Part shown: one piece after another, positions 1-12,812 of the stretch
Layout: each line of letters begins with the position of its first letter
How positions within the stretch are numbered: the first letter of the stretch is position 1
Origin: Otis tarda
Lineage: Eukaryota > Chordata > Aves > Otidiformes > Otididae
Length of the DNA: 64,000 nt
Assembly: GCA_026413225.1 (NCBI GenBank)
Contig: CM048553.1
Coordinates: 97,934,190 to 97,998,189 of the forward strand
Reading direction: 5' to 3'
Made by a program: the position numbers and the translations under genes
The notes under the pieces: generated by a model
The model's database searches: none
What the model was told of the DNA's origin: nothing
Seen by the model: only the letters and a program-made list of their open reading frames with translations

Positions 1-1175
1 GTCAGGCCTTCCTTGTTCCCTAGTGTTTGTGTGTAGTATTTCCAGATCAATAATGCACCCTTGAGTTCTTCATATGGGACCTCTGGCTTTATCAGGCTTT
101 TGGAGTGTCTTCTCTGCTTAGGTGAATTACCTTAGTTGAAGTTTTAAGGATGAGTCGTAGGGGACTCAATCAAATGTCCTAGATTTTACCTTCAAGGATG
201 ATCTGCAGGTTGGTTGTGGGTTGATCATCTTGTCTTGCATGCTAACAATAAGCATGTCTCAGAGTTTACCTGAGTTCAGTCTCCCAGCAGTCCTCCTGCG
301 GTTGTGGAATAGGAAACTGCTCTGTGCCTTTCCTCTATTGTGCTATTATCTAGGGTACTTCAGAAGATTAAATTGAATAGGGACCTGTGATTTTTCTCGG
401 ACGAGGAGATCCATTGGCTGCACTTTTTGTAGAATTTTTAACTGCATAAAAAATAAGTGGTCAAATAGTTCTATTTAACTATTATCACATTAAATGCTAG
501 TTGAATCAAAATACTATTATGAACTGAAGTTAGTGCTGCTTTGCCTTTTTATTTTCTCTCCTCTCTCTGATAACATCCTGTTGGTGGTCCTCCTTTGAAC
601 ATAAAGTGCAATAGTTTCCGTATAATGCTTCAGTCCTGCAAGTTATAAAGTTGTTTGGAATTTCTTTATTCTTCATGCCTGAAGACTTCTACAGGAATAA
701 GAAATCCACAAGTTATGGAAATACTAACTGAAATTTGGAAGGTGGAGGGGAATTTGTAGTTCTTTCTTCCTTGCTGAATTCCACTCCTTCAGTGGGTTGA
801 TGCTGCAAGTGTCGACACAGATTTAACTTTTGCTATTAGAATTGGAAAAATATCTCCCGTGAATGTTTTCTCCCTCTACACTCCCCAGTTCCACCCCCTC
901 CACCTCAAATATCTATAGACTACTGTAAGAAAATTAGCATATGTTACAGATGGAAGAATGAGGCAGTACTGAATAGTAGTCTAGATTTAAATATGGAGAG
1001 GGTGCCACCAACAGTCAGTAGAAGGAAGTGAAGCAAAATAAAGAGGAGTTGTAGGTAGCTCTGAAATTGTTGGTTTACCCCTCAAAGGTAAAAGATAAGA
1101 ATCTTTAATGGCCCAGTATCTTTTTTTTTTTTTTTTTTAAATATGAAATGTTAATTATTTATTTTTTCCCTCTAG
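1..1175 (+). other. CTNNAL1: CTNNAL1 intron (partial)
   Basis: This is AT-rich sequence upstream of the first recognisable CTNNAL1 exon. It ends in a T-rich tract and the acceptor AG at 1174-1175. I see no exon in it; the exon that should encode the residues just before GETIA is not present, so the 5' part of the gene lies outside the window. Confidence 0.7.
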
Positions 1176-1363
1176 GTGAAACAATTGCACAGCTTACAGA
1201 TGTGGCAAGCTTGGATCACCCAGAATCTGATAGCCACATAACAATCTTTACGGACAAAACGGGTGTGGTAAAAGCTGCAAGGCTGTTGCTATCTTCTGTC
1301 ACAAAGGTGCTGGTGTTAGCGGACAGAATTGTTATTAAGCAAATTATAACTTCCAGAAACAAG
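1176..1363 (+). CDS. CTNNAL1: CTNNAL1 exon: GETIAQLTD...TSRNK
   Basis: The acceptor is ccctctag and the donor is AAG|gtattt. The exon opens with the last two bases of a split Gly codon and encodes 62 further residues, including [20 protein letters not shown], which is near-identical to human alpha-catulin. It is part of the N-terminal helical bundle. Confidence 0.95.
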
Positions 1364-4300
1364 GTATTTGTAGCTTCTTTTTTGTTTTGATACGTGCAGT
1401 CAATGCAAAAGGGTCGTGCTAGATGAAATGGTGTTTTCATTGTGTCTCTATGGGAAGTGCAAAATGAAAAGGTAAAAATGATTGTCTTACACTTACCAGA
1501 TATCTGAAAGGACATGGCTGTAAGTCAGGAGGAATAAAAAAACCAATTTTCAGTGACTTTCTACATTTTATGTGACCTGTATTGCACTGTTGACTTAGTA
1601 TGCTGGAGAAGACACTGTGTTACCGCTTATTTAAGTTTACTGCGAGGTGGAAAGTGTATCTGCCAGTAAAATGGCCAATAAAAGCTTCTACTTGCTAAGG
1701 ACAGAGTGTTTGCACTGTCAGGATCAAGACAAGGAGAACATTGTGAATATAGCTAAGGCAAAAAGCTGTGAGGAACGCTGATGAAAGTCTGCTCGTGAAG
1801 TGAGGCTTACAGATTAAAAGTTTCTTGTGCAGTTTAAGTTATGTCTTGAAACTTAGCTGGAAACTACTTAGTTGATTTAAATAGTGTATGAAGACCGATT
1901 TAACCTCAAATATAATCTATTTCATGTACTGCACTGTCTTGACTGTAGGATATTCTTTCTTTCTTTTCTTTCTTTCTTTCTTTTTTTTTTTTTTCCCCTC
2001 TTCTGATGTGCTAAAATAAAAATAGAAAACCCTCATGTTTCATAAATGAGAGCCTGACAGGGCCTGGGTTTTTCCATTAATTTTCAACTTATAATCCAGA
2101 GCAGAGCCCCTTTTTCCTCTTTTGACTTCTCGTACTACCTCTCTTCCTTTGACCCAGCTTGCTTTCCAGACATGCTGGTCTTTGTTTTGCAGCTTCTAGA
2201 CCCAAGACACTTCATTGAGTCCCAGATTCAAAAACTACGGCAATACCTGCTTCAGTCTGGCTTTAAACTTAGCAGCACTTATTTCATGTCTCAGTGTTCT
2301 TTTCTTCTCCCAGTGGCAGCAGTATTATCAGTATTAATTTGCTGAAGTTACGTGCAGCTTTGGTCTTTTCTTGCACTGGAGACCAGAATGGTGCATTTAA
2401 TACCTTTTGCGAGTTTTTTTTTTTTTCTGCCCTTCTCTGCAGCTGTGCAGTGATCTGAATTAATTTACCTTTCTAAAAGTGGCTGGTGTTAGCACAGACT
2501 TAGGCTACAGAGCAACTGTACAAAGTGCTTGAAGGGATAAGGAGGGGTGTATGTTTTCAGGAGCAGGGCATGGTTTATGATAGCCTTAAATATGTAGGAA
2601 GCTCTTGTCATATATATAGTTATAGTAAGCATAGGTGCAGGATTTAATTTAGAAGGTATTTAAAATGAAGTCTTATTTTCCAGGGTAAGTGTGTCTGACT
2701 GATTGCTGTAGTAACCCTAGTCTTTACAGTCTTTTGGGTTTTACTGCATTCTCCTTTCTAGACATTTACTTGATAATGTTGCCTTCTGTTTATGGTACCA
2801 ATAGATCAATTCACATATCTAGGACCAAATTAAACAAATGATGGTGACTTACACAGGCATATCTTGATACTAATGGAGTATACTCCTGAAAACTGTCAGA
2901 CACTGGTAGGATAGATAGCAAAGCAGTTCTTCTTGTAAGAAATATTGTGGTAGAGGGATGATGTGGGCAGGCACCTAAGTCCACACAAATACTCAGTCAA
3001 TGCAGTATAATATGGTGTAGAGGATGGAAAGGCAGGAGGAGGATCATCACTACTGCCACCTGGAGCAGATGCTGGCTTTTTGGACTGGGTCACTGTTCCA
3101 GAAGATCTCAGCTGCATTTTCATCTTAGAGACTGAATGTCCAACATTAAACTTTTAGTGCCAGTTTGCTTGCTGACTCTTCCTGAACGCCTTAATTTTCA
3201 TTGTTTTCCTCATGTGAATCAAGAGTTAGTTAAGTCAACCAAGGGCAAGGATAGAAGAACAGCTTAGTGGTTGGATGTTCAGTCTCGTAGACTGATTAAG
3301 TGATTGAGATCTTCTGGAATGGTGATGTGCTCCAGAACCCAGCCTCTTGTTGATGATCCTGTTCCTGCTTCTCCATCCTCTGCACCATGTGTACTGTCCC
3401 TGTGTTCTTAGATTGTGTGCATTTCTTAAGTCCCTGCCCACATCTTTCCTACTCTACAAAATTTGTTTTACCATCCATCAGACTTAGTCACTGCATCAGT
3501 GAGCTTAAAGTCTTGCTCCGCTTACTGTCATCAGTCTGGTTAGGAGTGCCAGAACAATAAATAGGGAAGTGACAGATAGTGGGGATGTTGCTGCACTGTG
3601 TGGATTGGATCAAAATATGGATGTGCCCTGGAGTGATGTCAGCCTACGACTGCCATCTGAAAGGTGACATTCATGGTGCAGCAAGTAGCTGTGTAATACT
3701 ACGTTCTAATTTAGATACTAAAACGAATTTACTCTTTTTTTGATACATAATTTTAACCTTGTATTAAAAAATGTACATTTTAATTACTCTCTGTGTGCTT
3801 CATGTTGATGAAAATTTAAAATTAATAATTTGAAGACACTACCGTATTTTGCCTTTTAACAGCTCCTTGAATAAGCTTTAGACAAATTTAGAACTGTCTG
3901 TGCTGTTTCTCCCTGTACGTAGTTTCTTAGAATGTCAGCTCTGCCTGCAATGTCTAGAATTGTTAGCTGTAATGGAACTGTATGTGCTTTCATTGAAATT
4001 TTTATTTGATGACAGATTTGTCATGACAGAAACACTTGCTCTGGGGTAACTGTAACAGAGGTTGCTTGCGACCAAGACCATATGCATGAAGTTGCTTAAA
4101 CAAGAATGATTGAGCATCATTACTCTTATTTTTTTATCCATTCTTAGAAGAGAAAGTTGGGCCTTAACTCGTATGTTTTCTCGTTTCCCCACGTTCACTT
4201 TTCTGCATCCTTACTTCCCTAGTCTGTGATTTTCTGCTTCTTCCACTGTCATACTGCTGTTTTCACACCTTCATCTTTGTGCAGCTTACTTCCAAGTCCT

Positions 4301-7300
4301 TCACACCCAAGCTCTGCTCATGCATCAGCACCTGAATCACGCAAGTTCCTGTTTCTGTAACCTTTGTGGAACTGGCTGCATAATGTAAGATACTCAGACT
4401 GACACTGTAGTCTAGTATTCCATGATAAAGCAGTCAGTTCCACTGGACTTACAGGATTTAGTGGAACACTTGCTTTACGTACGTTATAACTATGAGATTG
4501 AGGAGCTGCTCTATTACAAAAGAACGGGCGCTTCCAGGAGCATTTACCTGGATTGCATGGAGGGTGTAGTTTGTCATAATCAGGTATGTAGAGTGTTGTT
4601 TTATTAGTTGGGAGGAAGATCCTTTTGGCATAGGAGAAGAAAAATAAGTTGACGTTTCTACCTTTCAAGTACACTTTGTCAAATTTTCATGCAGTATCTT
4701 TTCTCCAGTTTGAAACACGGTAAAGAACTGCTTTGACTGTCTTCCCTTCTGAAGAGATTTAGTGGATTTGAAAGATCAGTTTGGGATTAGCAACTATACC
4801 TCTAACCTGAAAAAACCTAATATTAATCTTTGTTGTAAACCATATTATAGTGACTTCAGCAGGATAACTTCAGTAATTTATAAGCTATAAGATAATTTTT
4901 GCTGAACATGTTAAAAAATGCTGGTATCACATGCTTTTATGTATTTTGAGTAAGAGCTTGATACAACTTGGATTCATTTAGTTCTTTAGTTTATATAGAG
5001 ATAACAAAAATTTTCAGAGTTAGAGTAAGTTGTTACGGAAATTATAAAACCATGTATTAACACATTTCTAACTTTTTGGGGTCTTTTGAGGAATACTTTT
5101 TTTTTAATGCACATAGCCATTAAAACACGTATCTGATTAGAACTGTGGTTTTAGACTTTGAAAGTTATGCATCTGAAATCGAACTTTGAAACTGAGAGTT
5201 ACTACATAGAGATAGAATCTGTAGATTAACATCAAGTACTTAGTTTTTGAATTTAATATGCCAGTAATGTTTTTCCTAAATCTAGAGACTGAATCCTGTA
5301 ATACTGCTACTCTTGATATTGGCAAGAGTGAGGAAAATATTTTTTGAGGGTTGACAATAGATTTCTCATTTTGAATAAAGCATGATTTTTAATTTGAAGA
5401 CTTGATTTCCAGCTGTTGAGTTATTAATGCTTAACTAGGGATAAAATATATACATTTTAAACAACATAATTTAGAAGTCTTTGCAAATAAGAATATTCTT
5501 GGTTTAGTAATAGTGTTTTCATTTAGTATCTTGATAAACTACAGTTTTTTTCCTTATCTTGCAGGTTCTTGCAACAATGGAACAACTAGAAAAAGTCAGT
5601 AGTTTCCAAGAGTTTGTACAAATATTCAGCCAGTTTGGAAATGAGATGGTAGAGTTTGCCCATTTAACTGGAGATCGGCAAAATGTAAGTATTAATAAAA
5701 AGCTGTGGGAGATGTAAGGTATCGTTTTCATCTGATTCACTGGAATATTTGGGTTCTTCTAGGATGATTAACTATTACAAAGCAAAATGATTGCTGGTGT
5801 CCTGTCTCTGAAACCTAGCTTCTCCTTGTTCTACCCAAAGGACATCTTTTGATTTTAAAGCTCAGCCTGAGAAATATCACTGTGTTGTTTGATCTGCATA
5901 TCTTCCAGAAGCCTTGGCTTCAGTCACTGTATTTTGGCTTTTCTGGCTTATTACACTGGTAGAGAATTTGTCTGTTGTTACTTGACAGAAACATTTGATG
6001 TTTGCACATCATGAAGGAATTTGAAAGCAGAGCAGTTATGTTAGAAAACTCCAAAGGTGAAATCTTCAGATCCTAATAAAACATTTGCTTGTATTTTTAT
6101 TATTATTATTACGGAATATTTTTCTAGGTTTAGGTCAAAACTTCCTTATGTTGGAGTAATGGTTTTTTACTTCTCACATGCAGCTGCTCTTTCAAAGCCT
6201 TTCATTCATGCAGGAAGCTTTTTGCTGCTCCTTGCATGTAAATAAAAGATTTACTGAGGCTTAAGACTTCTGATGTGAGCTCTAGTTGCTTCCCCTTGTC
6301 AATCAAATCCTCCATTCAGAACTGAACCAGGGTCTGATACAGATATACAGAGTCCTTAATATCCAACAAAATTCAGAATTCAATTTGTATGAACAGTTGG
6401 CCAGCCTCATATGTATAGAAGTAGTTTTTTATGAGCATCCTTCAGATTGGAGGACTGTGCTAAAAAACATACCACACTCCTTTTGCTGTTTATGTGTTCT
6501 GAGTCTGCTATCAAAGACTTAGTTCTGCAAAAGCTACATATAATTCCAGGAAATACCTGCTTGGAAATGAACTCTCTCTGGTTTTCCCTGGAATATTCAT
6601 AGCAATAAGTATTCCAGAAACTCTTAAGTGTGGTCAGATTTATCAGAATGTAATGTCAGAATTTGAGAAATGAGCTGGGTTGTTGTTGTTTTTTTATATA
6701 TATTATTATTTTGATCTTAAAGATTTTCTGTAGTTACTAAATAAGATTTTTACAAAAATGACAAAACAGACTACTGCTGTGATTTATCTGAGGTTTTTTG
6801 CTAATCTAGGGTAAATTAGGATTAATTTCATCCTGTAAGTTCTTCCCTTTTCAGCTGATCCCATTCAGTTGCATGTCTAACACTCATATAGCACTCAGCT
6901 ATCTTTGTGAGCATTGAGATCTTGGTTGTAGCTTTATAAGTTCTGCTTGCTAGACTGTCTTACATGTTGAGGGTTTAGTGTCTTGCACTCTTCCCTCCCT
7001 CCCACCCCCATCCCAGTTTGGGCTCTAAATTCTTCCCTTTTGATGAACTTTTCTGGGAGTATAGTTCAATTTTGCAGGTATATCCCTCTCCCTGGAGAGC
7101 TCTTGAAAAGTTCCTGCACTCAATGCCTTTCTTCAGAGGAATTGCTTTTTTAGCCTATTAAAACTTTGTTGCTGGTATATAGTAAATATAACACTCCAGT
7201 AGACAAAAGGTTTATTTTACATTTCCTTCACTGCAGTACAAAGTTGATCTTCTCTGCTTCTGCCTTACCTGCCCTCATTTCAGAAAATACTTTTTAGTCA

Positions 7301-10300
7301 GCTATTTTTTCCCCTCATTTTTCTGTTTTATGAATAATGCTGTATGATAAAGATAGCAAAAATTATTGACAGTTTACATAACATACTCTTTATCTCTGAG
7401 GTCTTCTTTCTTTGAAATCTGAATGGAATAGGGCTAAGAATAAATGCATAAATTAAAATCTGTCTGAAAAGCAAGTTCTAGATCATGAGTTAGGCTGAAA
7501 ACAGCAGTTGTCAAGACATAAAGAAACTTTTTCACAACCCATCCGTCTGCAAGAGAATTTCCTTTTTCCCGTCTCACAAGCAGCTAACATTTTAGATGCT
7601 GTGTAATATTCAGGTCATTTTTTCTTTTGATGTGTAGGATTTGAAGGATGAGAAGAAAAAGGCTAGAATGGCAGCATCTAGGGCCGTTCTTGAGAAGTGC
7701 ACCATGATGCTCCTAACTGCTTCAAAGGTGAGCGAGTATGCGTGCTCTTACACAACATAGATAAATCACAGAGTATGGCATCTGGCAGGATAGCTGACTC
7801 AGTCTTACTTTAAACTTCATGCTAAAGAAGGGTGTAAGAGTAAAGAATGAGTAGAGGAAAATCTTTATATTCTCAGTAACGGTATGAATTCTACTTAACA
7901 CAATAGCAGTTTAACAGAAAGAATTTATAATATTCTAACACAGTCTTTAGACTTGCATTAGCAGGAAGCATTTGTTTTGCTGTACTGCATGCTGCTAGGA
8001 AACCAGGACACATGTGCACGCTTTTGTAATACTTTGCTTTCTTTAAAAAGACTTGTTTGAGGCATCCAGACTGTGAATCTGCTCGTATAAACAAAGATGG
8101 AGTTTTTCATCGGATGAGATTAGCTTTGGAACAGGTAATAGAAATTGTAACTGACTCTAGACCAAACGGAGAAAATGAAATGGCCCCCATCAGCATATAT
8201 TCTGGCATCAAAGAATTCAAGGTAAGAGTAGAAATAGTATTGTTTTCTACAGCCTAATAAATTATCTCAAGACTAGAATTTTTTTGGAAAAAAATAATTT
8301 AAATTCCACATGGTGGAGCTACATCTTTTCAGCAGTGCTAATTTAAATAACAGTCCCAAAATGTTAGAGAATCTGACAAGAGGTGATTATAATTTCATCG
8401 TTGTTGCGAAAATAGGCCTTCTGATACTTGCCATCTCCTCCTGAATCAGAATGCGTTCAGAACTCTAATGTTCTGTTGAGGTTGAATGAACTTAAAGTAT
8501 CAGGATCCTGATCAGAACTTCATTAAAATAGTTGTCATTGAAGAATTCTTGCTTTGTAATTGGTAGCATTTTTAAATCTGCACACAAAATTATTCATCAA
8601 ACATTTAAAAGAGCAAACTGTCATTCAAAGGAAATGTTATGAATTGAAATTGTATCTTGTAGTTCTGGGTTTTTTTTGAGATTTTTTTTTTTTTTCTGAT
8701 AAGGACTTTTCTAAATTTCATACTCAGTTAAGAACAGTTAATGAACAACCATGTTTTATTTCTTTAGTCTTTCACTTTCATTTTATTATTATTTTTATTT
8801 ATTATTCCCCCTCCCACGCTTTAGAATTTGGTTGAAACTTTTGGGAAGTGCCTCAAAGTATTCAATTTGCTACATGTAAATTTTTAGAAAAATACTCAAA
8901 ATAGATTGTATAGATGTAGAAAGATCAAACAAAATCTGAATACACAATTAATTTCTGAAACTTACTAACTTAAAAACTTTTGTTGACAGCAGTAGAACAG
9001 TAATGTATTTGCTGTTAGTTCTGATAAGTGACCAGTAATTTGCTAATGGCATTATTACATTAAAAAAAAATGGCAAATGCTAAACTGGAGGTCTGAATAT
9101 AAGCAAATTATTGGATTACTTTGAAAATAAGTAAATAATAAAAAATGCACTGAGGACAAAAATAAAATGTAAAGTCATGTATCTGCTTTCTGCATTTGTG
9201 TCACAACTGTATAACCACATAAGTTGTTAAGGAACTGATATGCTTCTTTTTCAGAATAAGGTGGAGGGTCTTCGTGAGAATCTTTATTTTCTCTCAAAAG
9301 AGAACCTTTCAACAATGCTGGAAGTTATCCTGGAACATACGGAGGACTTCACAGACTCTGCCTATACCAGTCATGAGCACAGAGAACACATTTTGGAGCT
9401 GTCTAAACAGGCTAAAATGGAACTAGAGCAGCTGGTTTCAGTGTGGATGCAAGCTGTAAGAGCTTTTTAGCAAAGTAAATCTTTTCACCTCTACTTTGGA
9501 AAGACATTTTTAATGTGGTGTTTCTTTTGGTCTAGGAAAAGAGAACTGTTGTATTTCTCACAGTGAGAGCTGATCAGGGGAGCCAGAGTTTGTTCTGTGT
9601 TTCTGCAGCTTCAGTATATTCTGTCCTCCTCCTGCCCCAGTGATATTGCTTCCTTGATTCTTTGATGGCTAAATTGGGCTACTAGTGGCAATAGCCTAAT
9701 TTTAATGAAGCTGTAAGTGGAAACAAGAAGGCGAGTGGAAGTGTCATTGCACAGTCTTCAACAGTTAGGTCTTTAGGTTGAGTAGTTCAGAGACTTCAAT
9801 TGTCTTGATCCCATGGAAGTGACCGCAGTTTCTGCTTCTTTTTTTCAACAGAATATTGAAAACGCTTAAACTGTCAAAAAGGGAAATATTCTAAAAAATT
9901 GTCTGTTTTGGTTTTTTTTGGGTTTTTTTGGTGTGGGTTTGTTTTTTTTTTTTTTTTTAGAATATAATAGAATCATTAAGGTTGGAAAAGTCCTCTAAGA
10001 TCATCAAGTCCAGCTGTCAACCCAACACCACCATGACTACTAAACCATGTCCCAAAGTGCCATGTCCACATGTTTTTTGAACACCTTCAGGGATGGTGAC
10101 TCCACCACTTCCTTGGGCAGCCCGTTCCAATGCTTGACCACTCTTTCAGTAAAGAAATTTTTCCTAATATCCAATCTAAGTCTCCCCTGATGCAACTTGA
10201 GGCCATTTCCTTTCATCCTATCGCTACTTACTTGGGAGAAGAGACCAACACCCATCTTGCTACAGCTTCTGTTCAGGTAGTTGTAGAGAGCAATGAGGTC

Positions 10301-12763
10301 TCCCCTCAGCCTCCTCTTCTCTAGATCAAACAATCTCAGTTATCTCAGCTGCTTCTCGTAGGATTTGTTCTCCAGACCCTTCACCAGCTTCATTGCGCTT
10401 CTCTGGACGCACTTCAGCAACTAAACATCCTTCTTGTTGTGAGGGGCCCAAAATTGAGTACGGTATTTGAGGTGTGGCCTCACCAGTGCCAAGTACAGGG
10501 CCACAATCACTTCCCTACTCCTGCTGGCCACGCTGTTCCTGATACAAGCCAGGATGCTGTTGGCCGCTTTGGCCACACTGCTGGCTCATATTCAGCCAGC
10601 TGTGAACCAGCATCCCCAGGTTGCTTTCTGCTGGGCAGCTTTCCAGCCACTCTTTCCCAAGCCTGTAGCATTGCATGGGGTTATTGTGACCCAAGTGCAG
10701 GACCCGGCACTCAGCCTTGTTGAACCTCATACAGTTCACCTCAGCCCATCAGCCTGTCCAGATCCCTCTGTAGAGCCTTCCTACCCTCAGGCAGATCGAC
10801 AGTCCTGCCCAACTTGGCATCTTCTGCAAATTTACTGAGAGAGCACTCAATCCCCTCACCCAGATCATTGATAAAGATATTAAACAAGACTGGCCCTAAA
10901 ACTGAGCCCTGGGCAACACTGCTCATGGCTGGCCAGTTTTTTACCCAGCAAAGAGTACACGTGTCTAAGCCATGAGCCACCAGCTTCTGTAGGAAAATGC
11001 TTTAATGAATGCATTCATTAAATGCTGCCAGCTTCTCTAGGAGAATGTTTTAATGTTCTGGAGAGAGGAGAGAGAGGAAAGAGGCACTGAGACTTACGGG
11101 CAATTTTTGTTTGTCCTTTTTACAAGATTTAAATGATGGTAGTTTTCTTTTTTTAAAGTAGTACGTTAAGCTTTCTTCTGTCATTTGTATTCTCTTGTTT
11201 CTTGAAGATCACAGAAGATAAATGCAAAAGGGAGAGGAAAAGCAGAGTTGGAAAATGCAGTTTCTGTTTCTGATGCTGACTTGCTTTCAGTCTTGTTCCT
11301 GGGGAAACGTAGCACAAAGTCTTATCAGCACTGTGAAATATGGCAGATATGTACTAGTACGGGATACTTAAGTGAGTGTATTACTTACGTGGAAGCATTT
11401 TTGTTCCTTTTCTCCTCTTTGAATCAGATGCTGCAGTGAGGTGTTCAAACTGCACTACTGCATTAAGAAGTGCATGTAAATCTTATTGATAATACAGATT
11501 GTTGTTATTACAAAGGAGACACATAAAAGAAAATTAATTCCATAGAATCTCATAACTATAAGAAACTAAAACTGTGTTTATCTTTGTGTTGGTGGTTAGC
11601 TCTGGTAGGCAGCTGTGTGAGCACTGCTTAGCAATAGCTGACACATCCCTGTGTTACCAACACTTCTTATCACAAATTCAAACTAGCACAATACCAGATA
11701 CTATGAAGAAAATTAATTCTGTCCCAGCCAAAACCAGTACACTTGGGTATTTCTAAGCTCTGTTACTGGTGGAAAATGATCACCTCTAAATTATTTAATC
11801 TGCTACATTTCAAGTGATAGAAATGAGAGCCTAGTAGAAAACTATGCATATATATGATCCGTGAAAGTACTTGGGTGTGCAGGTGTGTGCTTATGCATTA
11901 GGTATTTTCATTAATAAATAACCCAGCCTGGCTGTGACTGAAGACACAGATAAAATAGCATCAGCTCGCTGAGGTGGCTTTTTAGTTTCATCAGAGGGTG
12001 AATATTTTCTGAGGGACTTAGCGCAATTTAAGTGGGATTGTTGATTTAATAAAATATATGTTCTCATGCCTTGGGGATACATGAACTGGGGGATCTGTAG
12101 AGCTCTTAGAGTGCCCAATTATTTCCCGTTCCACTCACCATACTTCCTTTTAGCAAGTGGAGTAACTGAGTCTTCAGTGAAGAGTGTGTTTTAAAACAGA
12201 AGTGTCTTGTAACCTAGATCAAGTCTAAATTAGAATGACATCATTGATCTCCTCTTTTTTGTATGATTGTATGTTAATGAAAACTACCTGGGGCACCACA
12301 GATAATCTAGTGATGTTGATTGAATTTAAAATGTTTCTGAAATCCTTCCTATGTGTGTTTGAATTCATAAGAACTGTCCTGTTTCAGGTTTTCCTGTAAC
12401 CTTATTTTAGCTAAACAATTCCTTCACTTGTGTTTAAAAAAAAAAAAAAAAGTTGCACATATAAGGAGCAAAAATGTGCACATTAAATAAGTTAAAGAAA
12501 TAAAAAGGACTCTCTAGTGAGTGTAAAACATTATGCTCCTTGTATTAAAAGTGATCTTGTGATGTTACACTTTTACACAGGTTACTTAAAGGATAGCATT
12601 AAATTTGAGGGACAGGTAGCATTGAGACTTAGAACAGATAAGAATACCTGAGAAAATTGGCTTGGGTGAGGTTTTTCCTCCTATAAATAAAATTGAGGAT
12701 GTCATGTCTGTACCTACACACATTTAGTGTGTATATGTTTATGTTACTTTAGGCTCTGAGGGG

Positions 12764-12812
<49 letters not shown>

